The position numbers and the translations under genes are program-made. Of a DNA stretch of 64,000 bases, positions 29,087-38,475 are shown piece by piece (position 1 is the first letter of the stretch; each line of letters opens with the position of its first letter). The notes beneath the pieces were generated by a model. The model saw only the letters and a program-made list of their open reading frames with translations, had not been told where the DNA came from and did not search any database. Source of the DNA: Arthrobacter sp. CAN_C5 (lineage in GTDB: Bacteria > Actinomycetota > Actinomycetes > Actinomycetales > Micrococcaceae); the NCBI RefSeq assembly GCF_017875735.1, contig NZ_JAGGMZ010000001.1, positions 1,426,001 through 1,490,000 on the forward strand. The letters run 5' to 3'.

Positions 29087-29129
29087 GCGGAACCTGCGAG
29101 TTGGAAAATTCCATCTTCGCAGGTTCCGC
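29087..29129 (-). terminator. Nested stem-loop between the ABC permease and the hypothetical gene
   Basis: 13-bp perfect stem (29087-29099 with 29117-29129), loop containing a further GGAA/TTCC pair. No T-run follows on the minus strand, and AAAGG for the next gene lies right behind it, so it may be a partial terminator or an RNA processing/stability element. Confidence 0.5.
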
Positions 29130-29148
29130 GTCGATTGTGGTCGCTAGG

Positions 29149-31668
29149 TTACGCCGTGGCGAGCCCCTCCACCGGCGACAGCCGGGCCGCACGTCGGGCC
29201 GGCAGCACCGACGCCAACAGGGCGGCGATAACAGCCACCGCGAGCACACCCAGCAACTGGAGCCAGGGGATTGATGGGGTGACCGGCGCGATCGCTCCCA
29301 GGGCCGACTGCACGCCAAGCCACCCGTACACCACGCCCAGCAGGCACCCGAAGGCGGCGGCGACGCCGGCAATGAGCACCGCCTCCACGGCGAGCATCCC
29401 GCGCAGTTGCGCCCGGGTGAGCCCGAGGGCCCGCAGCAGGGACGACTCCCGGGTCCGTTCAAGCACCGACAGGGAGAGCGTATTGGCCACACCGATCAAC
29501 GCAATGAGCACGGCGACGGCGAGGAGAGCCGTCACCACCAGCAGGATGACGTCGATGATCTGGTTGAAGGACACCCGTTCAATGGCTGCGCCGTTGACCT
29601 GGTACTCCGAGACGCCGAGCGCCTCGACAATGTCTGACCGAAGCCCGGTCACCCCCGCAGCGTCGAGCGAATCATCGAGCTTCAGCCACAGGATCCCAGT
29701 CCCGTCGCCGAGTGCTGCGACACCCGGCAGGGGCGCCGTCCCCAGCTCCGCAGCTGTGGCAGCGGTGATCGTTGGTACGAAAATCTGGGTCTGCACCTCC
29801 TGAACCGGCAGGGTCACCGGACCGTCCGCACCCATCAGGGTCACCTCGGTGAGCCCGGAGTCCTGGGGCATAAACACCACGTCGTCGACCAACCCGGGGT
29901 CCTCACTGCGCAGGACCGCCTCGGCCTCGTCGGGTGAGATCGCGTAGACTGGCATGGCACCGGTTGCGTCGTCGGAGACAGCGCCGACTGACAGGGCCAG
30001 CGCTGCATCAACACCGTCCAGACGTTCAACCGTCGTCACAGCCGCGTCAGCCGCGGCTGCGCTTCCGACCTCCTGCACCGCCAGGTCCACCGGATAGTTG
30101 GCTCCCAGCTCGGCTTCGAACGCTGTCCGCGAGGTTTGGGCGCCGGCCATCATCATGGTGACCAGGGTGACTCCCACCAGCAGTGCGCTGGCAGTGGCAG
30201 TGGTTCTGGCGGGATTGCGGACTGCGTTGATCGCGGCGAGCCGTCCCGGCACACCCAAGGGGGTGGCAAGCTTCCCGACGGCGGTCACCAGCGCGGGGAG
30301 GAACAGTGACGCGCACAGGAGCACGCCCACGAAGGACAGCACTCCACCCGGCAGCGCGACCAGCAGCGCCGACGAGGCAGCACCCACCCCGAGCAGCCCC
30401 GCCCCCAGCAGAACCAGCACCAGTCCGAGGAACAGCCGCGCCTTGCCCCTGCGGGTTTCAGTCGTGGCATCCTCAGCCGGTCGCAGCGCCTCGAGCGGTG
30501 CGACGGCGGTGGCAGCACGGGCCGGCACAAACGCGGCCACCAAAGTCATCACGACGCCGACGATGAGCCCGGCCAGGACCGACGACGGTGGAATGGCCAG
30601 GGTGGCGAACTCGGTGCCATCCTGCGCGGCGGCAAGACTGACCAGTGCCCACATCACGCCAGCGGCCAACAGCACGCCGAGGACTGACGACACCAGGCCC
30701 ACAATGCCCGCCTCGATCAGGACCGAGCGACGAATCTGTGCCCGGGATGCACCGATGCAGCGCAGCAACGCCAGGTCACGGGTCCGCTGGGCCACGAGCA
30801 CCGAGAAGGTGTTGGCGATGACCAGCACGGTGACCAGGATGGCGACGACGGCGAACGCCAGCAGGATGACTGTCAGCTGGTCGGTGCCTCCCGAGAGGGC
30901 CGCGACGTCGGCCGTCACCTGTTCGGCGCTGGTGCGGACCTCGGCGGACACTCCCGATGCCGAAAGGGCTGACGCCGTAGCTGTGCGGACGTCCGCCACG
31001 GTGGCTGATCCGTCGAGGGCCAGCTGGGCAGTGGTGGCCTGGGGCGGAGCCTCACCGGGGGAGAAGATGCTGAGTGATTCCACCAGGTCCGGTGCGGCGT
31101 ACACCTGCGGCAACCCGGCGAGATAGGGATCGGCAGAATTCTCGGTGATCCCCGTCAGCGTGACAGTCAGGCTCTTCGGGGGCAGCGGCTCGCCGTCGGG
31201 GGAATACTGGGTCTGCTCCAGCGCGAAGCTGTCACCGACGCCCAGTCCCAGTTGGGAAGCCGCCGTCTTGTCGATGGTGATTCCAGTGCCATCGACTGGT
31301 AGGCGACCGTCAGCGAGGGTCGAGGACTGAAGCTCATCGGGGGCGGTGCTCAGGACAAAGACGTCCGCCGGCCCCGTCGGGAGACTCAGGGTAGAGATGG
31401 TTCGTTGTGCGGCATGTACGGCTGATACGCCGTCGATACCTGAGAGGAGTTGCTCGGTTTCCACCGCCGATCCGGCACCCTCCCCGAGGGAGACCACCAG
31501 GTCGGCTTTGGCGTAGGTGGCGCCGAGGCTTTGCTGAAGGGACGCCTGGGTGGTTCCTGAGACCATCAGGGTCGCTGAGAGGAATCCGACGCCGAGCATG
31601 ACGGCCAGCCCCACCGCGATGAAGCGTCGGCCGTACGCCCGGACCTGGGCGAGTGCAACCTGCAGCAC
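29149..31668 (-). CDS. ABC transporter permease, FtsX/MacB-like, two FtsX domains
   Basis: 839 residues with the layout TM1, large extracellular domain, three TM helices, a second TM-extracellular-TM repeat. The FtsX signature is visible twice: RDLALLRCIGASRAQIRRSVLIEA (about residues 290-315) and ESSLLRALGLTRAQLRGMLAVEA (near 750). Such permeases act with a LolD/MacB-type ATPase and couple ATP hydrolysis to mechanical work outside the membrane, for example export of peptides or lipoprotein release; they do not form a classical channel. The ATPase gene is 3 bases upstream and the two form an operon, with a two-component system gene pair upstream on the same strand. Confidence 0.92.
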   Translation of the reverse strand: MLQVALAQVRAYGRRFIAVGLAVMLGVGFLSATLMVSGTTQASLQQSLGATYAKADLVVSLGEGAGSAVETEQLLSGIDGVSAVHAAQRTISTLSLPTGPADVFVLSTAPDELQSSTLADGRLPVDGTGITIDKTAASQLGLGVGDSFALEQTQYSPDGEPLPPKSLTVTLTGITENSADPYLAGLPQVYAAPDLVESLSIFSPGEAPPQATTAQLALDGSATVADVRTATASALSASGVSAEVRTSAEQVTADVAALSGGTDQLTVILLAFAVVAILVTVLVIANTFSVLVAQRTRDLALLRCIGASRAQIRRSVLIEAGIVGLVSSVLGVLLAAGVMWALVSLAAAQDGTEFATLAIPPSSVLAGLIVGVVMTLVAAFVPARAATAVAPLEALRPAEDATTETRRGKARLFLGLVLVLLGAGLLGVGAASSALLVALPGGVLSFVGVLLCASLFLPALVTAVGKLATPLGVPGRLAAINAVRNPARTTATASALLVGVTLVTMMMAGAQTSRTAFEAELGANYPVDLAVQEVGSAAAADAAVTTVERLDGVDAALALSVGAVSDDATGAMPVYAISPDEAEAVLRSEDPGLVDDVVFMPQDSGLTEVTLMGADGPVTLPVQEVQTQIFVPTITAATAAELGTAPLPGVAALGDGTGILWLKLDDSLDAAGVTGLRSDIVEALGVSEYQVNGAAIERVSFNQIIDVILLVVTALLAVAVLIALIGVANTLSLSVLERTRESSLLRALGLTRAQLRGMLAVEAVLIAGVAAAFGCLLGVVYGWLGVQSALGAIAPVTPSIPWLQLLGVLAVAVIAALLASVLPARRAARLSPVEGLATA

Positions 31669-31671
31669 GGC

Positions 31672-32463
31672 TTACGCCCCCAGTCCGGCGAGAGCCTTGG
31701 AGATGACGTCAGGTGTGCTGCGGTCCAGCTGGCCCACCAGTTCGCCGTCGTTCATCAACAGGATACGGTCCGCATAGGACGCGGCGACGGGGTCGTGGGT
31801 CACCATGATGATGCTCTGACCCATTTCCCGGGTACTGCGCCGCAGCAGGGAAAGCACCTCCGCGCCGGAGCGCGAGTCGAGGTTACCGGTGGGCTCATCA
31901 CCGAAGAGGACATCTGGGCGGGTCAGCAGCGCACGGGCCACAGCCACGCGCTGCTGCTGGCCACCGGAAAGCTCATGTGGCCGGTGGGTGAGCCGGTCCG
32001 CCAGACCGAGGGTGGTGCAGATCTGTGACAGCCAGTCGGCGTCGACAGTACCGCCGGCGAGCGCCACCGGCAGGGTGATGTTCTGCTCGGCGGTGAGTGT
32101 GGGAATCAGGTTGTAGGCCTGGAAGACGAAACCGATCCGGTCGCGCCGCAGTCGGGTCAGCTCATTGTCCGATAATCCGGTGATCTCGGTCCCGCCGATC
32201 CAGACGCGGCCGGAGTCGGCGGTGTCCAGGCCTGCCAGGCAATGCATCAGGGTGGATTTGCCCGATCCGGACGGGCCCATGATGGCGGTGAACGTGGCCC
32301 GCTCGAAGGTGACGCTGACCTCCTTCAGCGCGCGCACTCGGGTATCCGCGCGCCCGTAGGTCTTGGAGAGTGAGTCGGCGGACGCCGCGGGTCCCGTTCC
32401 GGAGGGTTCAGGGATGGCGGACGACGTCGACAAATGGTCGGCAGTGTTTGCAGAAGTTCTCAT
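31672..32463 (-). CDS. ABC transporter ATP-binding protein, LolD/MacB type
   Basis: 263 residues. A 25-residue Ser/Pro/Ala-rich N-terminal tail precedes the ATPase: Walker A GPSGSGKST, Q-loop FVFQAYNLIPTLTAEQNI, signature LSGGQQQRVAVARALL, Walker B VLFGDEPTGNLDS and the switch HD in MVTHDPVAA. It powers the permease encoded 3 bases downstream. The response regulator gene ends 152 bases upstream on the same strand, so the two-component system probably controls, or is co-transcribed with, this exporter, as in BceRS/BceAB-like or NarL-type resistance modules; this link is inferred from position. Confidence 0.95.
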   Translation of the reverse strand: MRTSANTADHLSTSSAIPEPSGTGPAASADSLSKTYGRADTRVRALKEVSVTFERATFTAIMGPSGSGKSTLMHCLAGLDTADSGRVWIGGTEITGLSDNELTRLRRDRIGFVFQAYNLIPTLTAEQNITLPVALAGGTVDADWLSQICTTLGLADRLTHRPHELSGGQQQRVAVARALLTRPDVLFGDEPTGNLDSRSGAEVLSLLRRSTREMGQSIIMVTHDPVAASYADRILLMNDGELVGQLDRSTPDVISKALAGLGA

Positions 32464-32615
32464 GCTTCAACGCTAGGGAGGCGGGCTCCGCAGCGGATCA
32501 GCCTACGGGCCGGTCTTCCCGCGGGGCCTTCTCATCCCGCGGGATGAGGCAGCGGGAGCGGCGGGGGAGCGCTGCTAGATCGGGGCTAGCTAAACCAGGG
32601 CTGGCTGGACCAGGG

Positions 32616-33350
32616 CTAGGGCTGCACCACTGACGTTTCGTAGGCAATCAGGACCGCCTGCACTCGGTCCCTGGCGTGGAGCTTCGCAAGGATATGGCCC
32701 ACATGGGTCTTCACTGTCGCTTCCGAAAGGTAGAGGCTGCCCGCAATCTCCGGGTTGGACAGTCCCCGGGCGATCAGTTCAAAGACTTCCCGCTCCCGCG
32801 CGGTCAACGACTTCACCGCGTCGGCATTCGCCCCCGTCGCGGGGGAGGAACGGCGCAGCATCGGGGCGACATGGTCCAGCAACCTCCGGGTGGTGGACGG
32901 CGCGATGACGGCGTCCCCCCGATACACGGTGCGGATGGCCTCAAGCAGTTCCTCTGGTGGTGCGTCCTTGAGCAGAAACCCGCTGGCGCCGGCCTGGATG
33001 GCCGCCAGCGCATATTCATCCAGATCAAAGGTGGTCAGCACCACGATCTTCGGGCCGCTGCCTTCCCCGGGTCCGGGCGCGGCGGATGCCTGCGCGAGGA
33101 TGCGTCGGGTTGCTTCGATGCCGTCCATTCCCGGCATCCTGACGTCCATCAGTACGACGTCGGCACGGGTCGCCTGCAACGCGGCGACAGCCTCGGCGCC
33201 GTTGCCCGCCTCGCACACCACGTGCAGATCGGGCTGGGAGTTGATCAGCATGGTGAAGCCGCTGCGAACCAGCCGCTGATCATCCACGAGGGCCACCCGG
33301 ATGGTGGGGCTTTCGGGAGCGGGGTTGATGGGCGCGGGGTTGATGGGCAC
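32616..33350 (-). CDS. Two-component response regulator, NarL/LuxR type
   Basis: 244 residues: receiver domain with phospho-acceptor Asp in DVVLMDVRMPGMDG, Thr in VVLTTFDLDEYAL and Lys in GFLLKDAPPEELL, then a LuxR-type helix-turn-helix (LTAREREVFELIARGLSNPE, then SEATVKTHVGHILAKL). GTG 33350 lies 2 bases after the kinase stop with GGAAG upstream, so the two are coupled. The first residues repeat PINPAP twice, from a 14-bp tandem duplication at 33319-33346. Probable target is the adjacent ABC exporter operon. Confidence 0.93.
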   Translation of the reverse strand: MPINPAPINPAPESPTIRVALVDDQRLVRSGFTMLINSQPDLHVVCEAGNGAEAVAALQATRADVVLMDVRMPGMDGIEATRRILAQASAAPGPGEGSGPKIVVLTTFDLDEYALAAIQAGASGFLLKDAPPEELLEAIRTVYRGDAVIAPSTTRRLLDHVAPMLRRSSPATGANADAVKSLTAREREVFELIARGLSNPEIAGSLYLSEATVKTHVGHILAKLHARDRVQAVLIAYETSVVQP

Positions 33351-33352
33351 TG

Positions 33353-34552
33353 TCAGGCTTCCGTGTAGGGGATGAATGCTGTAATGCGGTACCCGCCGCC
33401 GGCTTGCGCTGCGGCGGCCAGGTCCCCATCGTAAAGTCTGAGTCTCTCGCGCATCCCCTTGATGCCCTGCTCCGCCCCGGTGGAGGAGGGGTCGGCACCA
33501 GCGCCGCGGCCGTCGTCGTCGATGGTCAGGCTCAGGCCGCGGGGCGTCCATACCAGCTCGACGACGGCGCAGGCGTCCGGGCCAGCATGCTTCAGCACGT
33601 TGGTGAGGGATTCCTGCACCACCCGGTAGGCGGTGAGCTCGGCACCGGCGGGAAGCTCCCGGCGGCCGGTGCCCTTGACCGTGTAGCCGGTGCTGAGCCC
33701 GGCGTGCTGAACGGTCTCAATCAGCGTGGGGATGTCGGCGAGTACCGGGAGCGGACGGGTGGAGGCTTCCTCATCCCCGCGCAGGACGCCCAGCAGGCGG
33801 CGCATTTCGCGCAGCGATGCCCTGCCGGTTTCAGCGATCGTGCCGAGCGTCGCGGGAGCCACCGCGGCGTCGTGGGCGCTCGCGTACCTGGCGCCGTCGG
33901 CCTGGGTGATGATGACCGACAGGGAGTGGGCCACGATGTCGTGCATTTCCCGGGCGATGTGGCTGCGTTCGTCAGCGGCTGCGAGATCCCTTTCCTGTTG
34001 GCGTTCCACCTCCAGGCGCCGGGTCCGGTCTTCAAGGGCCTGGAGGGTGAGCCGACGGTTGCGGGCCAGGTCGCCAAACGTCCAGCACAACAGGATCAGA
34101 GCCTGAACCAGGACAGCGATGACAACGAACAACGGCAGCGAGGCGTCCCGCATCTCGAGCGGACTGATGCCATATTCGCGGCTGTACCTCAGCAGGCCGG
34201 CGAAACACCCAACCGAAGCGACCGCAAGCCCGCCAAGACTGGCCCACCGGGGCGCATACGCAGCCAGGGCATACAGGGCAATCAGCACCGCCACCTGGCC
34301 GGGTAACGGCCACACATAGAAAATGATTTGTAGGACGGAGACGGTTGCGATCAGTCCCGCAGCGAGAACGGTCCGTGATCGCCGCCAGGCGAGCGGAAGA
34401 ATCAGCCCGACGGCCGCCAGCAGTTCAAGGGGGCCGACACCCGAGAGGGCCGTGGGGGTCACCAGCAGCAGAAACAGCACCACCATGATCACGAAGTCCA
34501 CGCGGCCCGGGTGGGCACGCAGCAATCGTGCGAGGCGATGATGGAGGTCCAT
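33353..34552 (-). CDS. Sensor histidine kinase, NarL-partner (HisKA_3) type
   Basis: 399 residues with about six membrane helices in residues 18-165 and no large extracellular loop, so it probably senses a signal within the membrane. The phosphorylated His is in REMHDIVAHSLSVI (about residue 210), followed by a C-terminal ATPase domain with AYRVVQESLTNVLKHAG (N box) and LTIDDDGRGAG (G1) and GIKGMRERL (G2). This is the DesK/NarX-like subfamily common next to FtsX-type exporters in actinobacteria. It is divergent from leuB; 146 bases separate the starts and contain the leuB operator. Confidence 0.92.
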   Translation of the reverse strand: MDLHHRLARLLRAHPGRVDFVIMVVLFLLLVTPTALSGVGPLELLAAVGLILPLAWRRSRTVLAAGLIATVSVLQIIFYVWPLPGQVAVLIALYALAAYAPRWASLGGLAVASVGCFAGLLRYSREYGISPLEMRDASLPLFVVIAVLVQALILLCWTFGDLARNRRLTLQALEDRTRRLEVERQQERDLAAADERSHIAREMHDIVAHSLSVIITQADGARYASAHDAAVAPATLGTIAETGRASLREMRRLLGVLRGDEEASTRPLPVLADIPTLIETVQHAGLSTGYTVKGTGRRELPAGAELTAYRVVQESLTNVLKHAGPDACAVVELVWTPRGLSLTIDDDGRGAGADPSSTGAEQGIKGMRERLRLYDGDLAAAAQAGGGYRITAFIPYTEA

Positions 34553-34641
34553 GAAACCCCACTCTAGGGCCGGAAAGCGGCAGGAACATCAACCCGCGGG
34601 TGGAGATCCGGGTCGGATGCAGACCACCCCATGTTGGCGTC

Positions 34642-34681
34642 GTCTCAAAAAGTGAGACACGTTGTCCATCATGTGGTCTCA
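34642..34681. promoter_or_regulatory. Putative NdgR/LtbR operator upstream of leuB
   Basis: Perfect inverted repeat GTCTCA-N5-TGAGAC at 34642-34658, with a third half-site GTCTCA at 34676-34681 close to the -10 box. Equivalent repeats occur at 53322-53338 and in part at 21263-21279. Assignment to the IclR regulator is inferred. Confidence 0.55.
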
Positions 34682-34686
34682 ATCCA

Positions 34687-34692
34687 TAGCCT
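34687..34692 (+). promoter_or_regulatory. Putative -10 box (TAGCCT) for leaderless leuB
   Basis: TAGCCT ends 6 bases before ATG 34699; no ribosome site is present. The operator half-site at 34676-34681 would block this promoter. Confidence 0.5.
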
Positions 34693-34698
34693 GTTCCT

Positions 34699-35760
34699 AT
34701 GAGCGAATTCTCTTCACCAATCCAGCTGGCAGTCATCCCCGGGGACGGAATCGGACCGGAGGTCATCGCCGAGGCGGTGAAGGTGCTTCGCAGCGTCACC
34801 GCCAACCTTGACACCTCCTTCGCCCTGACCGAATACCAGCTCGGAGCGGAGCACTGGCTGGCCACCGGAGAGACCCTTCCCGAAGAGACCCTCGAAAAGC
34901 TCAGGCAGCATGACGCGATCCTCTTCGGGGCCGTCGGCGCAGCTCCGGGAGACACGCGCATCCCCTCGGGGCTGATCGAGCGGGAAATGTTGCTGAAGCT
35001 CCGGTTCGCGCTGGACCACTTCGTGAACCTGCGACCCTCCCGGCTGTATCCCGGCATCGCGAGTCCGCTGGCAGCCCCCGGGGACATCGACTTCATTGTG
35101 GTCCGCGAAGGCACCGAGGGGCCCTACGTCGGCAACGGCGGATCGCTGCGCACGGGTACTGTCCACGAGATTGCCACCGAGGTTTCCCTGAACACGGCGC
35201 ACGGTGTGGAGCGGGTGGTTCGTGACGCTTTCCGGCGGGCCAACGACCGGCCGCGCCGGCACCTCACGCTGGTCCACAAACACAATGTACTGGTCTACGC
35301 GGGTCACCTCTGGAAGCGGACGGTCGAGGCCGTCGCCGCCGAGTTCCCCGAGGTCACCCACGACTACCTCCATGTGGACGCCGCGATGATCTTCCTGGTC
35401 ACTGATCCTGCCCGGTTCGACGTCATCGTCACCGATAACCTGTTCGGCGATATCATCACCGACCTCGCCGCGGCGGTCACGGGCGGGATTGGCCTCGCGG
35501 CGTCGGGCAACATCAACATGGACCGCACCGCACCCTCCATGTTCGAGCCGGTCCATGGGTCAGCCCCCGACATCGCCGGGAAGCAGGTGGCCGACCCGAC
35601 GGCTGCCATCCTCTCCGTTGCCTTGCTGCTGCATCACCTTGGGTTCGACGACGCAGCAGCCCGGGTGGAGCGTGCCGTGGACGACGACGTCGCCTCCCGC
35701 ACCGGTGGGGGCCGGACTACAGCCCAAATCGGCGATGCGATCGCCGCCTTGGTGTCCTAA
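34699..35760 (+). CDS. leuB: 3-isopropylmalate dehydrogenase
   Basis: NAD-dependent oxidative decarboxylase, third step of leucine synthesis. 353 residues. Family marks are [19 protein letters not shown] at the start, [16 protein letters not shown] for substrate binding, [30 protein letters not shown] with the catalytic Lys, and [26 protein letters not shown] with the metal aspartates. The message appears leaderless. ilvE follows after 11 bases. leuA is not in the window; leuCD are 18.6 kb downstream. Confidence 0.97.
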   Translation: MSEFSSPIQLAVIPGDGIGPEVIAEAVKVLRSVTANLDTSFALTEYQLGAEHWLATGETLPEETLEKLRQHDAILFGAVGAAPGDTRIPSGLIEREMLLKLRFALDHFVNLRPSRLYPGIASPLAAPGDIDFIVVREGTEGPYVGNGGSLRTGTVHEIATEVSLNTAHGVERVVRDAFRRANDRPRRHLTLVHKHNVLVYAGHLWKRTVEAVAAEFPEVTHDYLHVDAAMIFLVTDPARFDVIVTDNLFGDIITDLAAAVTGGIGLAASGNINMDRTAPSMFEPVHGSAPDIAGKQVADPTAAILSVALLLHHLGFDDAAARVERAVDDDVASRTGGGRTTAQIGDAIAALVS

Positions 35761-35763
35761 GCT
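35758..35763 (+). promoter_or_regulatory. Possible internal -10 box (TAAGCT) for ilvE
   Basis: TAAGCT includes the leuB stop codon and ends 8 bases before ATG 35772, which lacks a ribosome site. ilvE could therefore have its own leaderless transcript besides read-through from leuB. Confidence 0.3.
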
Positions 35764-35771
35764 GGTTAACC

Positions 35772-36878
35772 ATGACAGCCACCGACCTGGAATTTAGCCA
35801 GCACCCCTCCGCCAACCCCACCTCCGATCAGGAACGCGCCGAGATTCTCGCCGAGCCAGGGTTCGGAAACCACTTCACTGATCACACCGTTGTGGTCGAC
35901 TACAAGGCTGACAACACCGGTGCCGGCGGGTGGGGCAACGCCCGCCTCGAAGCCTACGGACCCATCGCGCTCGACCCGGCTGCAGCAGTACTGCACTACG
36001 GCCAGGAAATCTTCGAGGGCATGAAGGCCTACCGTCACGAGGACGGCTCGGTGTGGACGTTCCGTGCCGATCAGAACGCCGCCCGCCTGAACCGTTCAGC
36101 GGCACGCCTCGCGTTGCCGCAGCTGCCCGAGGCCATTTTCCTGGAGTCTCTCCGCCAGTTGGTGGCCGCGGACCAGAACTGGATCCCCACCCGCGAGGGC
36201 GAAAGCCTCTACCTGCGGCCGTTCATGATCGCCACCGAGGCGTTCCTCGGTGTGCGCCCGGCCCGCGAAGTGTCCTTCAGGGTCATCGCATCGCCAGCAG
36301 GTAACTACTTCGGTGGGGAACTGGCACCCGTGGACATCTGGGTATCCCGCAACTACGCCCGCGCCGGGCGTGGGGGTACCGGCAACGCAAAATGTGGAGG
36401 CAACTATGCCGCTTCCCTCGCCGCGCAGCTGGAGGCCGAGGCACAGGGCTGCAAGCAGGTCCTCTTCCTCGACCAGTTCAACGACAACGCCGTCGAGGAA
36501 CTCGGCGGAATGAACGTCTTCTTCGTCTTCAAGGACGGGTCACTGGTGACCCCCGCCCTCTCCGGCACCATCCTGGAGGGCGTTACCCGCTCATCGGTGA
36601 TTCAGCTGGGCAAGGACCGGGGCCTGACAGTCACCGAACGGAAGATCACCCTCGACGAGTGGCGTGACGGGGTGGCCTCCGGCGACATCACCGAGGTATT
36701 CGCCTGCGGCACCGCCGCGGTCATTACCCCGATCGGTCAGCTGAAGGATGGCTCCGAGGTCATCGGCGCCCCCGATTCCAAGGCGGGCGAGGTCACCATG
36801 TCCATCCGCGAACAGCTGCTCGGCATCCAGACCGGCACCTCGGAGGACACCCACGGTTGGCTGACCCGCCTGGTCTGA
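35772..36878 (+). CDS. ilvE: Branched-chain amino acid aminotransferase
   Basis: PLP fold-type IV transaminase for the last step of Leu, Ile and Val synthesis. 368 residues, the eukaryote/actinobacteria-like class II length. The N-terminal part has YGPIALDPAAAVLHYGQEIFEGMKAY (in parts), PLP Lys is in TGNAKCGGNYAASL (about residue 207) and the phosphate-binding loop in FACGTAAVITPIG. It is followed by a terminator hairpin (36898-36938) convergent with the GGDEF gene. In related genomes fah-gltX comes soon after; here a 7.5-kb insert intervenes. Confidence 0.96.
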   Translation: MTATDLEFSQHPSANPTSDQERAEILAEPGFGNHFTDHTVVVDYKADNTGAGGWGNARLEAYGPIALDPAAAVLHYGQEIFEGMKAYRHEDGSVWTFRADQNAARLNRSAARLALPQLPEAIFLESLRQLVAADQNWIPTREGESLYLRPFMIATEAFLGVRPAREVSFRVIASPAGNYFGGELAPVDIWVSRNYARAGRGGTGNAKCGGNYAASLAAQLEAEAQGCKQVLFLDQFNDNAVEELGGMNVFFVFKDGSLVTPALSGTILEGVTRSSVIQLGKDRGLTVTERKITLDEWRDGVASGDITEVFACGTAAVITPIGQLKDGSEVIGAPDSKAGEVTMSIREQLLGIQTGTSEDTHGWLTRLV

Positions 36879-36897
36879 TCAGGCGTCAACTTTCGAT

Positions 36898-36938
36898 GAC
36901 CGACGCGCCTGCAGAAATCTGTGGGCGCGCCGGTCTTT
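36898..36938 (+). terminator. Terminator of leuB-ilvE
   Basis: 11-bp stem with one mismatch (36898-36908 with 36925-36935) followed by TTT. It overlaps the end of the convergent GGDEF-EAL gene. Confidence 0.65.
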
Positions 36939-38475
36939 AAGAGGCGAGGGGCAGGGTGGCCGCGGAACGCAGCAGGGCCGTGGTTTCCTCGACCGGCAAG
37001 GGCCGGCTGAAGTAGTAGCCCTGGCCGCCGATGCAGCCCATCTCCTGCAGCTTCTGCACCTGGTCGTACGTTTCGATGCCTTCGAAGACGGCCTCCAGCC
37101 CCGCTGCGCGAATCAGCTGGAGGATTGCAGAAATGAAGTCGAACTGGATGGATCCGGTCGACAGTTCATTGAGTAGGGACCGGTCCACCTTCACCATGCT
37201 GACGGGTAGCTTTCGCAGGTAGCTGATGGAGGAGTACCCGGTGCCGAAATCGTCGATCTCGATGCACACGCCCAGCTGCTTCAGGCTCAGCAGCGAATAG
37301 GTTTCCACCTCGCCACCGGTCACCAGCGCGGTTTCGGTGATTTCCAGCACCAGCGCCGCCGGCGGGATATCGAACCTTCGCAGGAGTCCACGCACGTAGT
37401 CCACCAGGTCCAGCTGCTGCAGTTCCACGGCCGAGAGGTTAAGCCGAAGCTGGAAGTCGTCGTCGAGCTGCAGTTCAGTTCGCCACAGCGAATATTGGCG
37501 GATGGCTGCCGCCATTACCCATCGGTCGAGCTCAACCACTGCACCGATCTCCTCGGCCAGTGGGATGAACTCGTCGGGCATGATGAAACCCCGGGTGGGG
37601 TGATTCCAGCGGACCAGCACCTCAAGCCCGAGGACCCGCCCGTCGCGCAGGTCCACCACGGGCTGGTAGTTGAGGGAGAGCTGGTTCGTGGAGATGGCGT
37701 CCCGGAGCTCGGACGCGATCTGGCTCCGCAGCTGGCGCTGGTACAGCATGACCGGTTCGAAGACCTTGATGGTGCTGCGGCCCTCGCGTTTGGCGGCGTA
37801 CATGGCGGTATCGGCGTCCAGCAGGATGCTTTCGGCTTCCTGGCGCGGATCGGCCAACCGCACACCGATGCTGGCGCGGGAGAAGACGTGAAGCTCGGCG
37901 AGCGTGATCCGGTCTCCCAGGGCGGCGAGCGCCCGGTTGGCGATCCGGAGCGCGATCTCAAGGGTGGCCTCGGGAACCAGGATTGCGAACTCGTCGCCGC
38001 CGAGCCGCGCGACGGTATCGGTGTCGCGGACCGCCCCGAGCAGGCGGCGGGCTACCTCCTGGAGCACGCGGTCGCCGGCGTCGTGCCCGAAACTGTCGTT
38101 GACGTCCTTGAAGGAATCGAGGTCCAGCAGGATGATGGCGGGCGGGGGAGTGCCCTCTTCCGTTTCCAGCTGTTCCTGAAGTTTGCCCAGTAGTGCGCTC
38201 CGGTTGTCCAGACCGGTCAGTGCGTCGGTCATGGCCATCGTCCGCATGTCCAGGTGTGCCTGGTGGAGCATCGCTGTGCGGTTTTCCACCCGCTCTTCGA
38301 AGTCGCGGTGGACCAGTTCCAGCTCTTCAGCGAGGAGGTTGAAGCCGGTGATGACGGCGTCGACGTCGTCGCGTGCCGCTGAGGGTTCCATCCGGCTGCT
38401 GAGGTCACCGCGGGAGAGCCGGACGATCCCGTCGACCAGCATGGCCAGGCGCGGGTCTGCCTCTTTCCTAGGCAT
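36937..38475 (-). CDS. Bifunctional GGDEF-EAL protein with N-terminal HAMP-like segment
   Basis: Cyclic-di-GMP turnover protein of 512 residues with no membrane helix. Residues 12-75 resemble a cytosolic HAMP domain and coiled coil (VRLSRGDLSSRMEPSAARDD). The GGDEF domain (about 85-245) has the intact active site RLGGDEFAIL, so cyclase activity is expected. The EAL domain (about 255-505) has EVL in place of EAL but keeps the catalytic Glu (LGLEVLVRWNHP), Asn in RLNLSAVEL, Glu in LEITETAL, DDFGTGYSS, Lys in VKVDRSLL and EGIET, so phosphodiesterase activity is also plausible. It overlaps the upstream STAS-like gene by 8 bases; that gene would be the natural regulatory partner. Confidence 0.92.
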   Translation of the reverse strand: MPRKEADPRLAMLVDGIVRLSRGDLSSRMEPSAARDDVDAVITGFNLLAEELELVHRDFEERVENRTAMLHQAHLDMRTMAMTDALTGLDNRSALLGKLQEQLETEEGTPPPAIILLDLDSFKDVNDSFGHDAGDRVLQEVARRLLGAVRDTDTVARLGGDEFAILVPEATLEIALRIANRALAALGDRITLAELHVFSRASIGVRLADPRQEAESILLDADTAMYAAKREGRSTIKVFEPVMLYQRQLRSQIASELRDAISTNQLSLNYQPVVDLRDGRVLGLEVLVRWNHPTRGFIMPDEFIPLAEEIGAVVELDRWVMAAAIRQYSLWRTELQLDDDFQLRLNLSAVELQQLDLVDYVRGLLRRFDIPPAALVLEITETALVTGGEVETYSLLSLKQLGVCIEIDDFGTGYSSISYLRKLPVSMVKVDRSLLNELSTGSIQFDFISAILQLIRAAGLEAVFEGIETYDQVQKLQEMGCIGGQGYYFSRPLPVEETTALLRSAATLPLAS

